The notes beneath the pieces are model-generated. The model was given only the letters and a program-made list of their open reading frames with translations, did no database searches and was not told the DNA's origin. The position numbers and the translations under genes are program-made. From JALZAI01 sp038212215 (GTDB lineage Bacteria > Actinomycetota > Actinomycetes > Mycobacteriales > Jatrophihabitantaceae), in the NCBI GenBank assembly GCA_038212215.1, contig JBBQUT010000011.1, positions 42,076 through 106,075 of the forward strand: a stretch of 64,000 nt of DNA, given 5' to 3'. Positions 17,350 through 24,974 of the stretch are shown here, piece after piece. Positions within the stretch are counted from its first letter, which is position 1; every line of letters starts with the position of its first letter.

Positions 17350-17838
17350 GTGCGCGTGGCGGACCGCGAAACCCTGACCTGGCCGATGTTCGGGTTGGCC
17401 AGCCGCGACCTCGCCCAGCAGATCGCCGACGACGGTTTCCGGCCGGACCTCATCCTTTCGATCGCGCGAGGCGGGCTGTTCGTCGCCGGCGCCCTCGGCT
17501 ACGCGCTGGACGTGAAGAACCTGCATGTGATCAACGTCGAGTTCTATACCGGGGTCGATGAGCGCCTGGAAATGCCAGTGGTGCTGCCGCCGGTGCCCGA
17601 CCCGGTGGACATCTCCGGCGCCCGGGTGCTCGTCGCCGACGACGTGGCCGACACTGGCGCGACGCTGCACCTGGTCAAACAGTTTTGTATCGAACACGTC
17701 GCTGAGGTGCGCTGCGCGGTGATTTACGAAAAACCCCGCTCCACCGTCCGGTGTGAGTATGTCTGGCGGCAAACGGAACGCTGGATCGACTTCCCGTGGT
17801 CGCTCGAGGCGCCAGTGGTGGGACGTGCGAAACGTTAG
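17350..17838 (+). CDS. Phosphoribosyltransferase family protein
   Basis: About 162 residues with a type I PRTase fold. LILSIARGGLFVAG forms the first loop and VLVADDVADTGATLHL carries the PRPP-binding acidic pair with the T-G-x-T loop. The C-terminus WIDFPW is common in hypoxanthine/xanthine-guanine-type enzymes and in uncharacterised actinobacterial PRTases. The substrate is not certain. GTG codons at 17350 and 17356 are both possible starts. It is divergent from ecm and followed 54 bases later by the CDP-alcohol transferase gene. Confidence 0.85.
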   Translation: MRVADRETLTWPMFGLASRDLAQQIADDGFRPDLILSIARGGLFVAGALGYALDVKNLHVINVEFYTGVDERLEMPVVLPPVPDPVDISGARVLVADDVADTGATLHLVKQFCIEHVAEVRCAVIYEKPRSTVRCEYVWRQTERWIDFPWSLEAPVVGRAKR

Positions 17839-17892
17839 GTCTGAGCGTCCCATTGCGTTGGCCGTAACGGACGATGCGCCTACGCTGGAGCG

Positions 17893-18684
17893 ATGAGCAC
17901 CGTCGGTCCGTCGCCCAGCGGACCGCAGCCCGGGGTGAGCGCACCGGTAACCGGGCCGACGACGCGAGGCGAGCGCACCAGTGCCTGGGCAGTCCACGGG
18001 TTCACCACGCTGGGCATCGTCGCCGCCATGCTGGCACTGCGCGATGTACTGACCGGCCACCCCGACTATGCCATTCTGTGGCTGCTCATCACGCTACTCA
18101 TCGACGGCGTCGACGGCCCGATCGCGCGGGCTCTTGAGGTGCAGAAGCGGGTGCCGCGCATCGACGGGTTCACCCTCGACCTGATCATCGACTACGTCAC
18201 TTGTGTGATCGTACCGGCCACTTTTATGTACGAATTCAAGGTGGTTCCGCAAACCAACTTCGGCATCGCCGTCCTCTGCGTGCTGGTGTTCACGTCCGCG
18301 ATCTGGTTCGCCCGCCGCGACATGATGGGCGAGGACTACTGGTTCCACGGCTACCCGGCCGCATGGAATCTGGTGGCTCCAGTCATGTTCCTGCTCGAGG
18401 CGCGAACCAGCACCGGAGCTGTGATCACCCTGGTGCTGTCCGTGCTGTCGCTGACGAACATGCCGTTCCCGCACCTCATGCGCGCGAAGTTCATGCGGCT
18501 GCCGACCGTCGTTGTAACGCTTTTCTGGATCGGTGCCATCATCGCGGGAACCTTCGCCTATCCCGGGCATCCGTGGATAGTGCGACCCATCCTGATCCTC
18601 GGCGGTGGGTACTTCGTCGCGCTGTCATTCACGAAATGGGCGATGGACGCGCGGGCGAGCCGGCCGGTCGTCGCGAGCGGGTGA
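17893..18684 (+). CDS. pcs: CDP-alcohol phosphatidyltransferase, probable phosphatidylcholine synthase
   Basis: 263-residue membrane enzyme with about seven hydrophobic segments. The CDP-alcohol signature is DGVDGPIARALEVQKRVP, continuing into GFTLDLIIDYVTC. The inserted Pro after DGVDG and the LDLIIDYVT segment are typical of phosphatidylcholine synthase, which condenses choline with CDP-diacylglycerol. FARRDMMGEDYWFHGYPAAWN fits the same subfamily. The alternative is another CDP-alcohol transferase; I favour Pcs at moderate confidence. A one-step route implies use of external choline. A small membrane protein gene follows 4 bases later. Confidence 0.78.
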   Translation: MSTVGPSPSGPQPGVSAPVTGPTTRGERTSAWAVHGFTTLGIVAAMLALRDVLTGHPDYAILWLLITLLIDGVDGPIARALEVQKRVPRIDGFTLDLIIDYVTCVIVPATFMYEFKVVPQTNFGIAVLCVLVFTSAIWFARRDMMGEDYWFHGYPAAWNLVAPVMFLLEARTSTGAVITLVLSVLSLTNMPFPHLMRAKFMRLPTVVVTLFWIGAIIAGTFAYPGHPWIVRPILILGGGYFVALSFTKWAMDARASRPVVASG

Positions 18685-18688
18685 ACTA

Positions 18689-19009
18689 ATGGCACTGCCC
18701 GCCGACGGCTCCGCCGAGGTGGTCGCCCTCGCCGTGGTGGGCGCCCTGATCTTTGTGACGCGCTGGGTGTTCAAACCGTCGCGCAAAACGCATGCTGGCC
18801 GACCGGTCAATGCCACCGATTCACGCGAACTCGGCCTGCTCACAGTCGTGGCTACCGTCCCCCGAACTGAAGCGCAAGCGCGCCGCGCCCGGCTGGGCGA
18901 GGTCGGCATTCGCTCGTCCTCGTCGCGCCGCAACGACGGCAACGTCGACGTCCTGGTGTTCCATGGCGACGCGGACCGGGCTCGGCGGATTCTCGAAGAT
19001 CTAGCGTGA
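18689..19009 (+). CDS. Small membrane-anchored protein of unknown function
   Basis: 106-residue protein with one N-terminal transmembrane helix (about 9-27, VVALAVVGALIFVTRWVF) and a soluble C-terminal domain: TVVATVPRTEAQARRARL, then VGIRSSSS and VLVFHGDADRARRILEDL. The latter recalls small DUF2007-like signal-transducing domains but is too short to assign. It starts 4 bases after pcs, so it is probably co-expressed. Its 3' end overlaps the convergent murA by 9 bases. Confidence 0.7.
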   Translation: MALPADGSAEVVALAVVGALIFVTRWVFKPSRKTHAGRPVNATDSRELGLLTVVATVPRTEAQARRARLGEVGIRSSSSRRNDGNVDVLVFHGDADRARRILEDLA

Positions 19010-20275
19010 GCCGATCTCCACCCGCTCGACCTCGGCACCGAGCGCCCGCAACTGCTCCTCGATGCGCACGTAGCCACGATCGATGTGGTGGATCTCGGCC
19101 ACCTCGGTGACTCCCTCCGCCACCAACCCGGCGATGAGCAGCCCAACCCCGGCGCGGATGTCGGTAGCGCGCACGGGTGCGCTAGAAAGCCGATCCCTGC
19201 CGCGGACGACAGCGTGGTGACCGTCGGTGCGGACGTCGGCCCCCATTCGCGCGATCTCGTCACAGAACATGAACCGTGCTTCGAACAGGTTCTCGGTGAT
19301 CATGGCGGTGCCGTCGGCGATGGACAGCAGGGCGATCGCCTGAGGCTGCAGATCGGTGGCCAGGCCGGGATAGGGCAGGGTCACGACGTCGAAGCTGCGC
19401 GGACGTTGCGCCATCGAGATGCGGAACCCGTCCGCGCGCACGTCCACGCTCGCACCTGAGCGCACCAGCTTGTCCAACGCGAGGTCGAGATGGTGCGGGT
19501 TGGCGCCGCGCACGACAACATCGCCAAGGGTGGCAACGGCTGCCATCGCCCAGGTGCCGGCCACGATCCGGTCCCCCACCGCGTCGTGGCTGGTGGGGCT
19601 CAGCCCGTCCACCCCGGTGATCTCGATCGTGGACGACCCGATGCCTTCGATCCGGGCGCCCATCGACACCAGCATCCGGCACAGATCCACGATCTCGGGC
19701 TCGCGCGCGGCGTTGTCGATCACCGTGGTGCCTGCCGCCAGAACCGCCGCGGTCATGATGTTCTCCGTCGCACCCACGCTCGGAAAATCCAGCCAGATGG
19801 ACGCGCCATGCAGGCGCGGAGCCGCTGCGACGATGTAGCCGTGCTCCACATGGATGTCGGCACCCATCCGCTCCAGGCCAGCCATGTGCATGTCTAGCGG
19901 ACGCGAGCCGATCGCGTCGCCGCCGGGCAGCGCCACCTTCGCGCGTCCGGTGCGAGCGAGCAGCGGGCCAAGCACGCAGATCGACCCGCGGATCTTGCGC
20001 ACGAGCTCATAGGGCGCTTCGTACATAGGCAGGTCGGGCACCTTCACCCGAACCTCGTCGGTGCTGGCGTCCAGGCTTTCGCTGACCTCGCACCCCAGTC
20101 GCTCGAGCAGTTCGCGCATGATCCCGACGTCGGAGATTGCCGGAAGGTTGCCGAGCGTGGTCTCCCCCGGTGCGAGCAGCGAAGCTGCCATCAATTTCAG
20201 GACGCTGTTCTTCGCGCCGACCACCGAGACCTCGCCGGCCAGTCGCGCACCGCCGGTCACCCTGAAAACCTGCAT
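19001..20275 (-). CDS. murA: UDP-N-acetylglucosamine 1-carboxyvinyltransferase MurA (Asp variant)
   Basis: First committed enzyme of peptidoglycan synthesis, transferring enolpyruvate from PEP to UDP-GlcNAc; 424 residues. Lys22-Asn23 lie in VVGAKNSVLK. The active-site loop reads LPGGDAIGSRPLDMH: position 120 is Asp where most MurA proteins have the fosfomycin-alkylated Cys. The C-terminal RGYVRIEEQLRALGA is normal. The ATG at 20275 starts the standard MQVFRVTGG N-terminus; the open frame further upstream is not part of the gene. It is divergent from the cobalamin adenosyltransferase gene, as in many actinobacteria. Confidence 0.96.
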   Translation of the reverse strand: MQVFRVTGGARLAGEVSVVGAKNSVLKLMAASLLAPGETTLGNLPAISDVGIMRELLERLGCEVSESLDASTDEVRVKVPDLPMYEAPYELVRKIRGSICVLGPLLARTGRAKVALPGGDAIGSRPLDMHMAGLERMGADIHVEHGYIVAAAPRLHGASIWLDFPSVGATENIMTAAVLAAGTTVIDNAAREPEIVDLCRMLVSMGARIEGIGSSTIEITGVDGLSPTSHDAVGDRIVAGTWAMAAVATLGDVVVRGANPHHLDLALDKLVRSGASVDVRADGFRISMAQRPRSFDVVTLPYPGLATDLQPQAIALLSIADGTAMITENLFEARFMFCDEIARMGADVRTDGHHAVVRGRDRLSSAPVRATDIRAGVGLLIAGLVAEGVTEVAEIHHIDRGYVRIEEQLRALGAEVERVEIGSR

Positions 20276-20326
20276 GGCGAAAAGGCTATCGTCCGGCTGC
20301 GCCGGAGTCGGTCTATCCTCGCTTGG

Positions 20327-20899
20327 ATGGCCGTTCACCTCACCCGCATTTACACCAAGACCGGCGACGACGGGACGACCGGGCTCGGTGACATGTCGCG
20401 GGTCCGCAAGACCGATCCCCGCGTAGCGGCGTACGCCGATTGCGACGAGACGAACGCCTCGCTCGGCATCGCACTGGCGCTCGGCGGCCTTGCCGAACCC
20501 GTCAGCGCGGTCATCAGGGTGCTCCAGAACGACCTGTTCGACGTCGGGGCGGACCTGTGCACCCCCGTCCGGCCTGACCCGGAGTACCCGCCGCTGCGAA
20601 TCGAGGTGGCCTATGTCGAGCGCTTGGAGCGCTGGTGCGACGAGTTCAACGAGAACCTGGCTCGCCTCGACAGCTTCATCCTGCCGGGCGGCACCCCCGG
20701 CGCGGCGCTGCTGCACCAAGCGCGCACCCTCTCGCGCCGAGCCGAGCGCAGCGCCTGGGCGCTCTATGAAGCCGAACCGGACGCGACCAACAAGCAGGCG
20801 ATGCTGTACCTGAACAGGCTCTCGGACCTGCTGTTCATCCTGTCCCGCGTTGCCAACCCGGACGGCGACGTGAAGTGGAAACCCGGCGGGGAGCGGTGA
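20327..20899 (+). CDS. Cob(I)alamin adenosyltransferase, PduO type
   Basis: 190-residue five-helix-bundle ATP:cob(I)alamin adenosyltransferase that makes adenosylcobalamin. The N-terminal ATP loop IYTKTGDDGTTGLGD, the AYADCDETNASLG segment and the C-terminal helix YLNRLSDLLFILSRVAN with conserved Arg/Asp are all present. It supplies the cofactor needed by the Ecm encoded 3 kb away. It is divergent from murA and overlaps the gluconate kinase gene by 4 bases (GTGA). Confidence 0.95.
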   Translation: MAVHLTRIYTKTGDDGTTGLGDMSRVRKTDPRVAAYADCDETNASLGIALALGGLAEPVSAVIRVLQNDLFDVGADLCTPVRPDPEYPPLRIEVAYVERLERWCDEFNENLARLDSFILPGGTPGAALLHQARTLSRRAERSAWALYEAEPDATNKQAMLYLNRLSDLLFILSRVANPDGDVKWKPGGER

Positions 20900-21399
20900 C
20901 CCAGCAGCCGGTGCTGGTTCTGATGGGCGTATCCGGCTGCGGAAAGTCGACGGTGGCCGCTGTGCTGGCCGGTCGGCTGCGGTGGGACTTCACCGAGGGC
21001 GATGACCTGCATCCCCCGGCGAACGTGGCCAAGATGGCGGACGGTCGCCCGCTTACCGACGCTGACCGCATGCCATGGCTAGACCGGGTCGCGGCGTGGA
21101 TCTGCGAGCACACCGACGACGCGCGGCCCGGGATCGTCACCTGCTCGGCGTTGAAGCGCGCATACCGCGACGTGCTGCGCGGGGCGAATGTCGTCTTCGT
21201 GCTGCTGGACGGCACGAAGGAGCAAATCGCTACGCGATTGGCTGCCCGGCACGGGCACTTCATGCCTGCCGCATTGCTCGACTCGCAGTTTGCCGATCTG
21301 CAACCGCCCGGGCCGGACGAGCGGGCGCTGCGCATCGACATCAGCCCGTCTGCGCCCGAGCAAGCCGCCGAGATCGTGAAGAGGTTGCGGTTGGGATAG
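20896..21399 (+). CDS. gntK: Gluconate kinase
   Basis: 167-residue P-loop kinase phosphorylating D-gluconate to 6-phosphogluconate. Walker A GVSGCGKST is near residue 12, EGDDLHPPANVAKMADGRPL near 35-55 binds substrate, and CSALKRAYRDVLR is the GntK motif. The C-terminal helix AAEIVKRLRLG is usual. The GTG at 20896 overlaps the preceding stop by 4 bases, implying coupling; ATG at 20875 is in frame but would extend into the upstream gene. Confidence 0.92.
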   Translation: MTQQPVLVLMGVSGCGKSTVAAVLAGRLRWDFTEGDDLHPPANVAKMADGRPLTDADRMPWLDRVAAWICEHTDDARPGIVTCSALKRAYRDVLRGANVVFVLLDGTKEQIATRLAARHGHFMPAALLDSQFADLQPPGPDERALRIDISPSAPEQAAEIVKRLRLG

Positions 21400-21629
21400 T
21401 CCGTCCTATGCGATCAGCAAGCCTCGGCGTCTGGGGGGCTCAGCGCCTGCCCGAAATCGGATAGCACCGTGCCGCAGTCGCGTCGGTTTGCATGTGAAAC
21501 CGTCGCTATCGGCGTTGTCATGTCGCGGCGCGACAGCGGCACTTATGACTGCAAACCATCGCGCCGGCCGCCCAGGCTCGACCCGTGGGGCGCGGCTGGG
21601 CGCGCATTCGACTCTGTCGATCACCATCG

Positions 21630-22037
21630 TCAGGTTGTCGGAGCGGACGCCTCAAGCCACGATACGAAACCGGTGTACGCGCTCTCGCCCAGTGCCAGCA
21701 GCGCGTCTGAATCGCCCACCCGGCATTGCACGATCACCGCGCCCGAGGGCAACGATTGCAGCTCGGCGGCGACCGGCGCCCGCCGGCTGAGCACCGCCAG
21801 TTGCGAACGACGCAACACCCGGCTGGGCCTCGTCGCGAGGCCGAGCGAGCGGTACCAGCAAAGCTCGCTGCCGGAGTAGCGCGCCACGCCGTATTGCCAT
21901 CGGCTGGAGCGCGCGCGGATCGCCAGCGGAATCGTGCCGGGCGCGCGCAGCATGAACCGCTGCCGTGCCAGCACCGACACGACGGCGATACACAGCGCAA
22001 CAATCACGCACACCGCAATGACGTCGACGGCATGCAC
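21630..22037 (-). CDS. DUF2550 family membrane protein
   Basis: 135-residue protein with one N-terminal transmembrane helix (about 3-24) and a cytoplasmic domain: FMLRAPGTIPLAIR, RWQYGVARYSGSELCWYRSLGL, then RRSQLAVLSRR and GDSDALLALGESAYTGFVSWLE. This matches the DUF2550 family that sits between atpC and murA in many actinobacteria. Its stop-to-start gap from atpC is only 24 bases, so it probably belongs to the atp transcript. No function is established. Confidence 0.88.
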   Translation of the reverse strand: MHAVDVIAVCVIVALCIAVVSVLARQRFMLRAPGTIPLAIRARSSRWQYGVARYSGSELCWYRSLGLATRPSRVLRRSQLAVLSRRAPVAAELQSLPSGAVIVQCRVGDSDALLALGESAYTGFVSWLEASAPTT

Positions 22038-22061
22038 GGCTGCGCCCCAACTCAGCGCAGG

Positions 22062-22448
22062 CTAGACCGGTTCGCCGACGGCGCGCAGTCGCGACGCGGC
22101 TCGGTTGTGCGCCGACACGGCCTCCGGGCTCTCGTCGTCCTTGGTCCGGTCGAACGCGGCCCGCGCGCGGGACACATCGATATCGTCTGCCTCTTCGGCC
22201 ATTTCGGCGAGAACAGACACGCCATCCTTGCGAACTGACAGGAAGCCGCCGTGCGCCGCGACACGCAACGGCTCCTCACCCTCACGGTCGATCCGGACGA
22301 CCCAACCAGGCTCGAGCGCGCCCAGTAGCGGCGTGTGCCCCGGCAGGATGCCGAGTTCGCCGACCGGAGTGCGCGCGAACACCGCGGTGGCTTCGCCCTC
22401 CCAGATGGCTCTTTCCACCGAGACAAGTCGCACCGGCATCGTCGCCAT
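22062..22448 (-). CDS. atpC: ATP synthase F1 subunit epsilon
   Basis: 128 residues. The beta-sandwich domain contains GELGILPGHTPLLGAL, the family hallmark. A short C-terminal helical part (SAHNRAASRLRAV) follows and is reduced as in other actinobacteria. ATG at 22448 or 22439 can start. It is the last atp gene and is separated from atpD by 115 bases holding a 28-bp direct repeat. Confidence 0.95.
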   Translation of the reverse strand: MATMPVRLVSVERAIWEGEATAVFARTPVGELGILPGHTPLLGALEPGWVVRIDREGEEPLRVAAHGGFLSVRKDGVSVLAEMAEEADDIDVSRARAAFDRTKDDESPEAVSAHNRAASRLRAVGEPV

Positions 22449-22454
22449 GGCTAT

Positions 22455-22563
22455 CCCACCCTCTTCGCGCGAGCGCTCATCGCCATGCTCGCTCCGCTCC
22501 TCAGGCCTTCGGCCCTACGATGCTCACTCGCCGACCCCACCCTCTTCGCGCGAGCGCTCATCG
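22455..22563. repeat. 28-bp direct repeat pair in the atpD-atpC gap
   Basis: Two exact copies of a 28-base unit lie at 22455-22482 and 22536-22563, 81 bases apart; the core is cttcgcgcgagcgctcat. Both contain the palindromic gcgcgagcgc block. The second copy abuts the atpD stop. Between them is another inverted-repeat-rich stretch (gctcctcaggccttcggcc). It resembles small dispersed intergenic repeats and could form hairpins in the mRNA between the beta and epsilon genes. Confidence 0.9.
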
Positions 22564-24024
22564 TTACTCGGAATCCTTGAGCTCGTGCGCCTTGCGCTCG
22601 AGGTCCTCAATGCCGCCGCACATGAAGAATGCTTGCTCGGGATAATCGTCGAAGTCTCCGGCGGCGAGCCGCTTGAAGGCGTCGATCGTTTCCTCGACCG
22701 GGACGAACGAGCCGGGAATACCGGTGAACTGCTCGGCGACGAACGTGTTCTGCGACAGGAAACGCTCCATCCGACGCGCGCGTCCGACGATGATCTTGTC
22801 TTCTTCGGACAGCTCGTCGATACCGAGGATCGCAATGATGTCCTGCAATTCCTTGTAACGCTGCAGGATCTCCTTGGTGCGCTGCGCCACCTGGTAGTGC
22901 TCCTCGCCGACGTACGCGGCGGCAAGAATGCGCGAGGTCGAATCGAGCGGATCCACCGCGGGATAGATGCCTTTCTCCGAAATCGGTCGGGAAAGGACGG
23001 TTGTGGCGTCAAGGTGTGCGAACGTAGTGTGCGGTGCCGGGTCGGTGATGTCGTCGGCGGGCACATAGATCGCCTGCATCGATGTGATCGAGTGCCCCCG
23101 CGTGGACGTGATCCGCTCCTGCAACTGACCCATCTCATCGGCCAGCGTCGGCTGGTAACCCACTGCGGACGGCATCCGGCCGAGCAGGGTCGACACCTCG
23201 GATCCGGCCTGGGTGAATCGGAAGATGTTGTCGATGAACAGCAGCACGTCCTGCTTCTTCACGTCGCGGAAATACTCCGCCATCGTCAGCGCAGACAGCG
23301 CGACTCGTAGCCGGGTGCCCGGCGGCTCGTCCATCTGGCCGAACACGAGTGCGGTCTTCTCGATGACACCGGACTCGGTCATCTCAGCGATCAGGTCGTT
23401 GCCTTCGCGGGTGCGTTCGCCTACCCCGGCGAACACCGACACGCCGCCGAAGTTCTCCGCGACACGGTAGATCATCTCCTGGATGAGCACGGTCTTGCCG
23501 ACGCCCGCACCGCCGAACAGACCGATCTTGCCGCCGACGACGTAGGGAGTCAGCAGGTCGAGCACCTTGATCCCGGTCGCAAACATCTCGGTCTTGCTCT
23601 CGAGTTCGGCGAAGGGCGGCGGCTCGCGGTGGATCGACCAGCGCTCACTCAGATCGAGCTTGTCGGCGGCGATGTCGAGTGGTTCGCCAAGGGTGTTGAA
23701 CACATGGCCGAGCGTGACGTCGCCGACCGGGACCGTGATCGGTGAGCCGGTATCGGTGACCTCGGCACCACGCACCAGGCCGTCTGTCGGCTGCAGGGCG
23801 ATGGCACGAACCATGTCGTCGCCGATGTGCTGCGCGACCTCGAGCGTCATGGTCTTGGACAGCTCGCCGAGTTCGATCTCGACCGTCAGCGCGTTGAAGA
23901 GCGCGGGGATTGCGTTGCGGCCGAACTCGACGTCGACCACCGGACCGATGACGCGGACGACCCGGCCGGACGTAGTGCCCGCCTCGCCCTTGTCGGTGTC
24001 GCTGTCGAACAAAGAAGTCGTCAT
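22564..24024 (-). CDS. atpD: ATP synthase F1 subunit beta
   Basis: Catalytic subunit, 486 residues. The P-loop is GGAGVGKTVLIQEM near 170, GERTREGNDL follows, the Walker B segment DVLLFIDNIFRFTQAGSEV is near 260, and the adenine-pocket Tyr lies in VGYQPTLADEMG. All catalytic residues look intact. It overlaps atpG by 4 bases. Confidence 0.98.
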   Translation of the reverse strand: MTTSLFDSDTDKGEAGTTSGRVVRVIGPVVDVEFGRNAIPALFNALTVEIELGELSKTMTLEVAQHIGDDMVRAIALQPTDGLVRGAEVTDTGSPITVPVGDVTLGHVFNTLGEPLDIAADKLDLSERWSIHREPPPFAELESKTEMFATGIKVLDLLTPYVVGGKIGLFGGAGVGKTVLIQEMIYRVAENFGGVSVFAGVGERTREGNDLIAEMTESGVIEKTALVFGQMDEPPGTRLRVALSALTMAEYFRDVKKQDVLLFIDNIFRFTQAGSEVSTLLGRMPSAVGYQPTLADEMGQLQERITSTRGHSITSMQAIYVPADDITDPAPHTTFAHLDATTVLSRPISEKGIYPAVDPLDSTSRILAAAYVGEEHYQVAQRTKEILQRYKELQDIIAILGIDELSEEDKIIVGRARRMERFLSQNTFVAEQFTGIPGSFVPVEETIDAFKRLAAGDFDDYPEQAFFMCGGIEDLERKAHELKDSE

Positions 24025-24971
24025 TCGTCGCTCCCTGATGCGGCAAGTGCGTCGGCACCGCCGACGATCTCGCTGATTTCTTGGGTGATCTCGGCCTGAC
24101 GCGCCTGATTCGCCAGCCGGGTATAGGTGTTAATGAGGTCGTTGGCGTTGTCACTCGCCGACTTCATCGCGCGCCGGCGCGCTGCTGACTCCGACGCCGC
24201 AGACTCCAGTAGCGCGGAGAAGATGCGCGCGCTGATGTAACGCGGCAGAAGTGCACCGATGAGCGCATCGGCTTCAGGTTCGAACTCGTACATGACCTGC
24301 GCGTCGCGGTCCTCGCCGCCGTCGTCGCCATCCCCCTCGGCGCTGTCGCGGATGCCTTCGACATCTTTGACCGGCGCAAGTTGCACGGCGACCGGAATCT
24401 GCGACACCGAGTTCTTGAACGTCGTGTAGACGATGTAGAGCTCGTCGAGACCTCGGACGTCGTCGGTGTCGTTCTTCGACGTTGCCGCGAGCGCGACCTC
24501 CAACTCGTCGGTGAGGTCGTGGATCTTGTCGAAGGAAGGCTGCTCGGAGAAGCCGGTCCACGAGCCGGCGACGTCGATGCGGCGGAATCGATAGTAGGCA
24601 ACGCCCTTACGCCCGATCACATAGCGTGCGACCTCGCGGCCGTCGGCTTCGAGCTTGCGCGCGAGCTCGTTCGCGCAACGGATCGCGTTCGCGCTGTAGC
24701 CACCCGCGAGCCCGCGGTCGCTGGTAATCAGCACGATCCCGGTGCGCCGGGGCTCGTCCACACCGGTAAGCATCGGATGCTTGAGCGAGTCGTCCTGCAG
24801 CACCGCTCCGAGTGCGCGGGTGAGCTCCTCGGCATACGGCCGGGCCGCCTTGATCCGGGCCTGCGCCTTGGCGATGCGCGATGCGGCGATGAGCTCCATC
24901 GCCTTGGTGATCTTGCGCGTCGACTGGACGGAGCGGATCCGCTGCCGGTAGACGCGAAGCTGGGCACCCAT
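24021..24971 (-). CDS. atpG: ATP synthase F1 subunit gamma
   Basis: Rotor shaft subunit, 316 residues. N-terminal (MGAQLRVYRQRIRSVQSTRKITKAMELIA) and C-terminal (NDLINTYTRLANQARQAEIT) helices form the coiled coil. A strongly acidic insert (SAEGDGDDGGEDRD, around 207-220) lies in the globular domain. Actinobacterial gamma subunits, notably mycobacterial ones, carry an extra loop in this domain linked to low ATP hydrolysis. Only 3 bases separate it from atpA. Confidence 0.97.
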   Translation of the reverse strand: MGAQLRVYRQRIRSVQSTRKITKAMELIAASRIAKAQARIKAARPYAEELTRALGAVLQDDSLKHPMLTGVDEPRRTGIVLITSDRGLAGGYSANAIRCANELARKLEADGREVARYVIGRKGVAYYRFRRIDVAGSWTGFSEQPSFDKIHDLTDELEVALAATSKNDTDDVRGLDELYIVYTTFKNSVSQIPVAVQLAPVKDVEGIRDSAEGDGDDGGEDRDAQVMYEFEPEADALIGALLPRYISARIFSALLESAASESAARRRAMKSASDNANDLINTYTRLANQARQAEITQEISEIVGGADALAASGSDE

Positions 24972-24974
24972 CGG

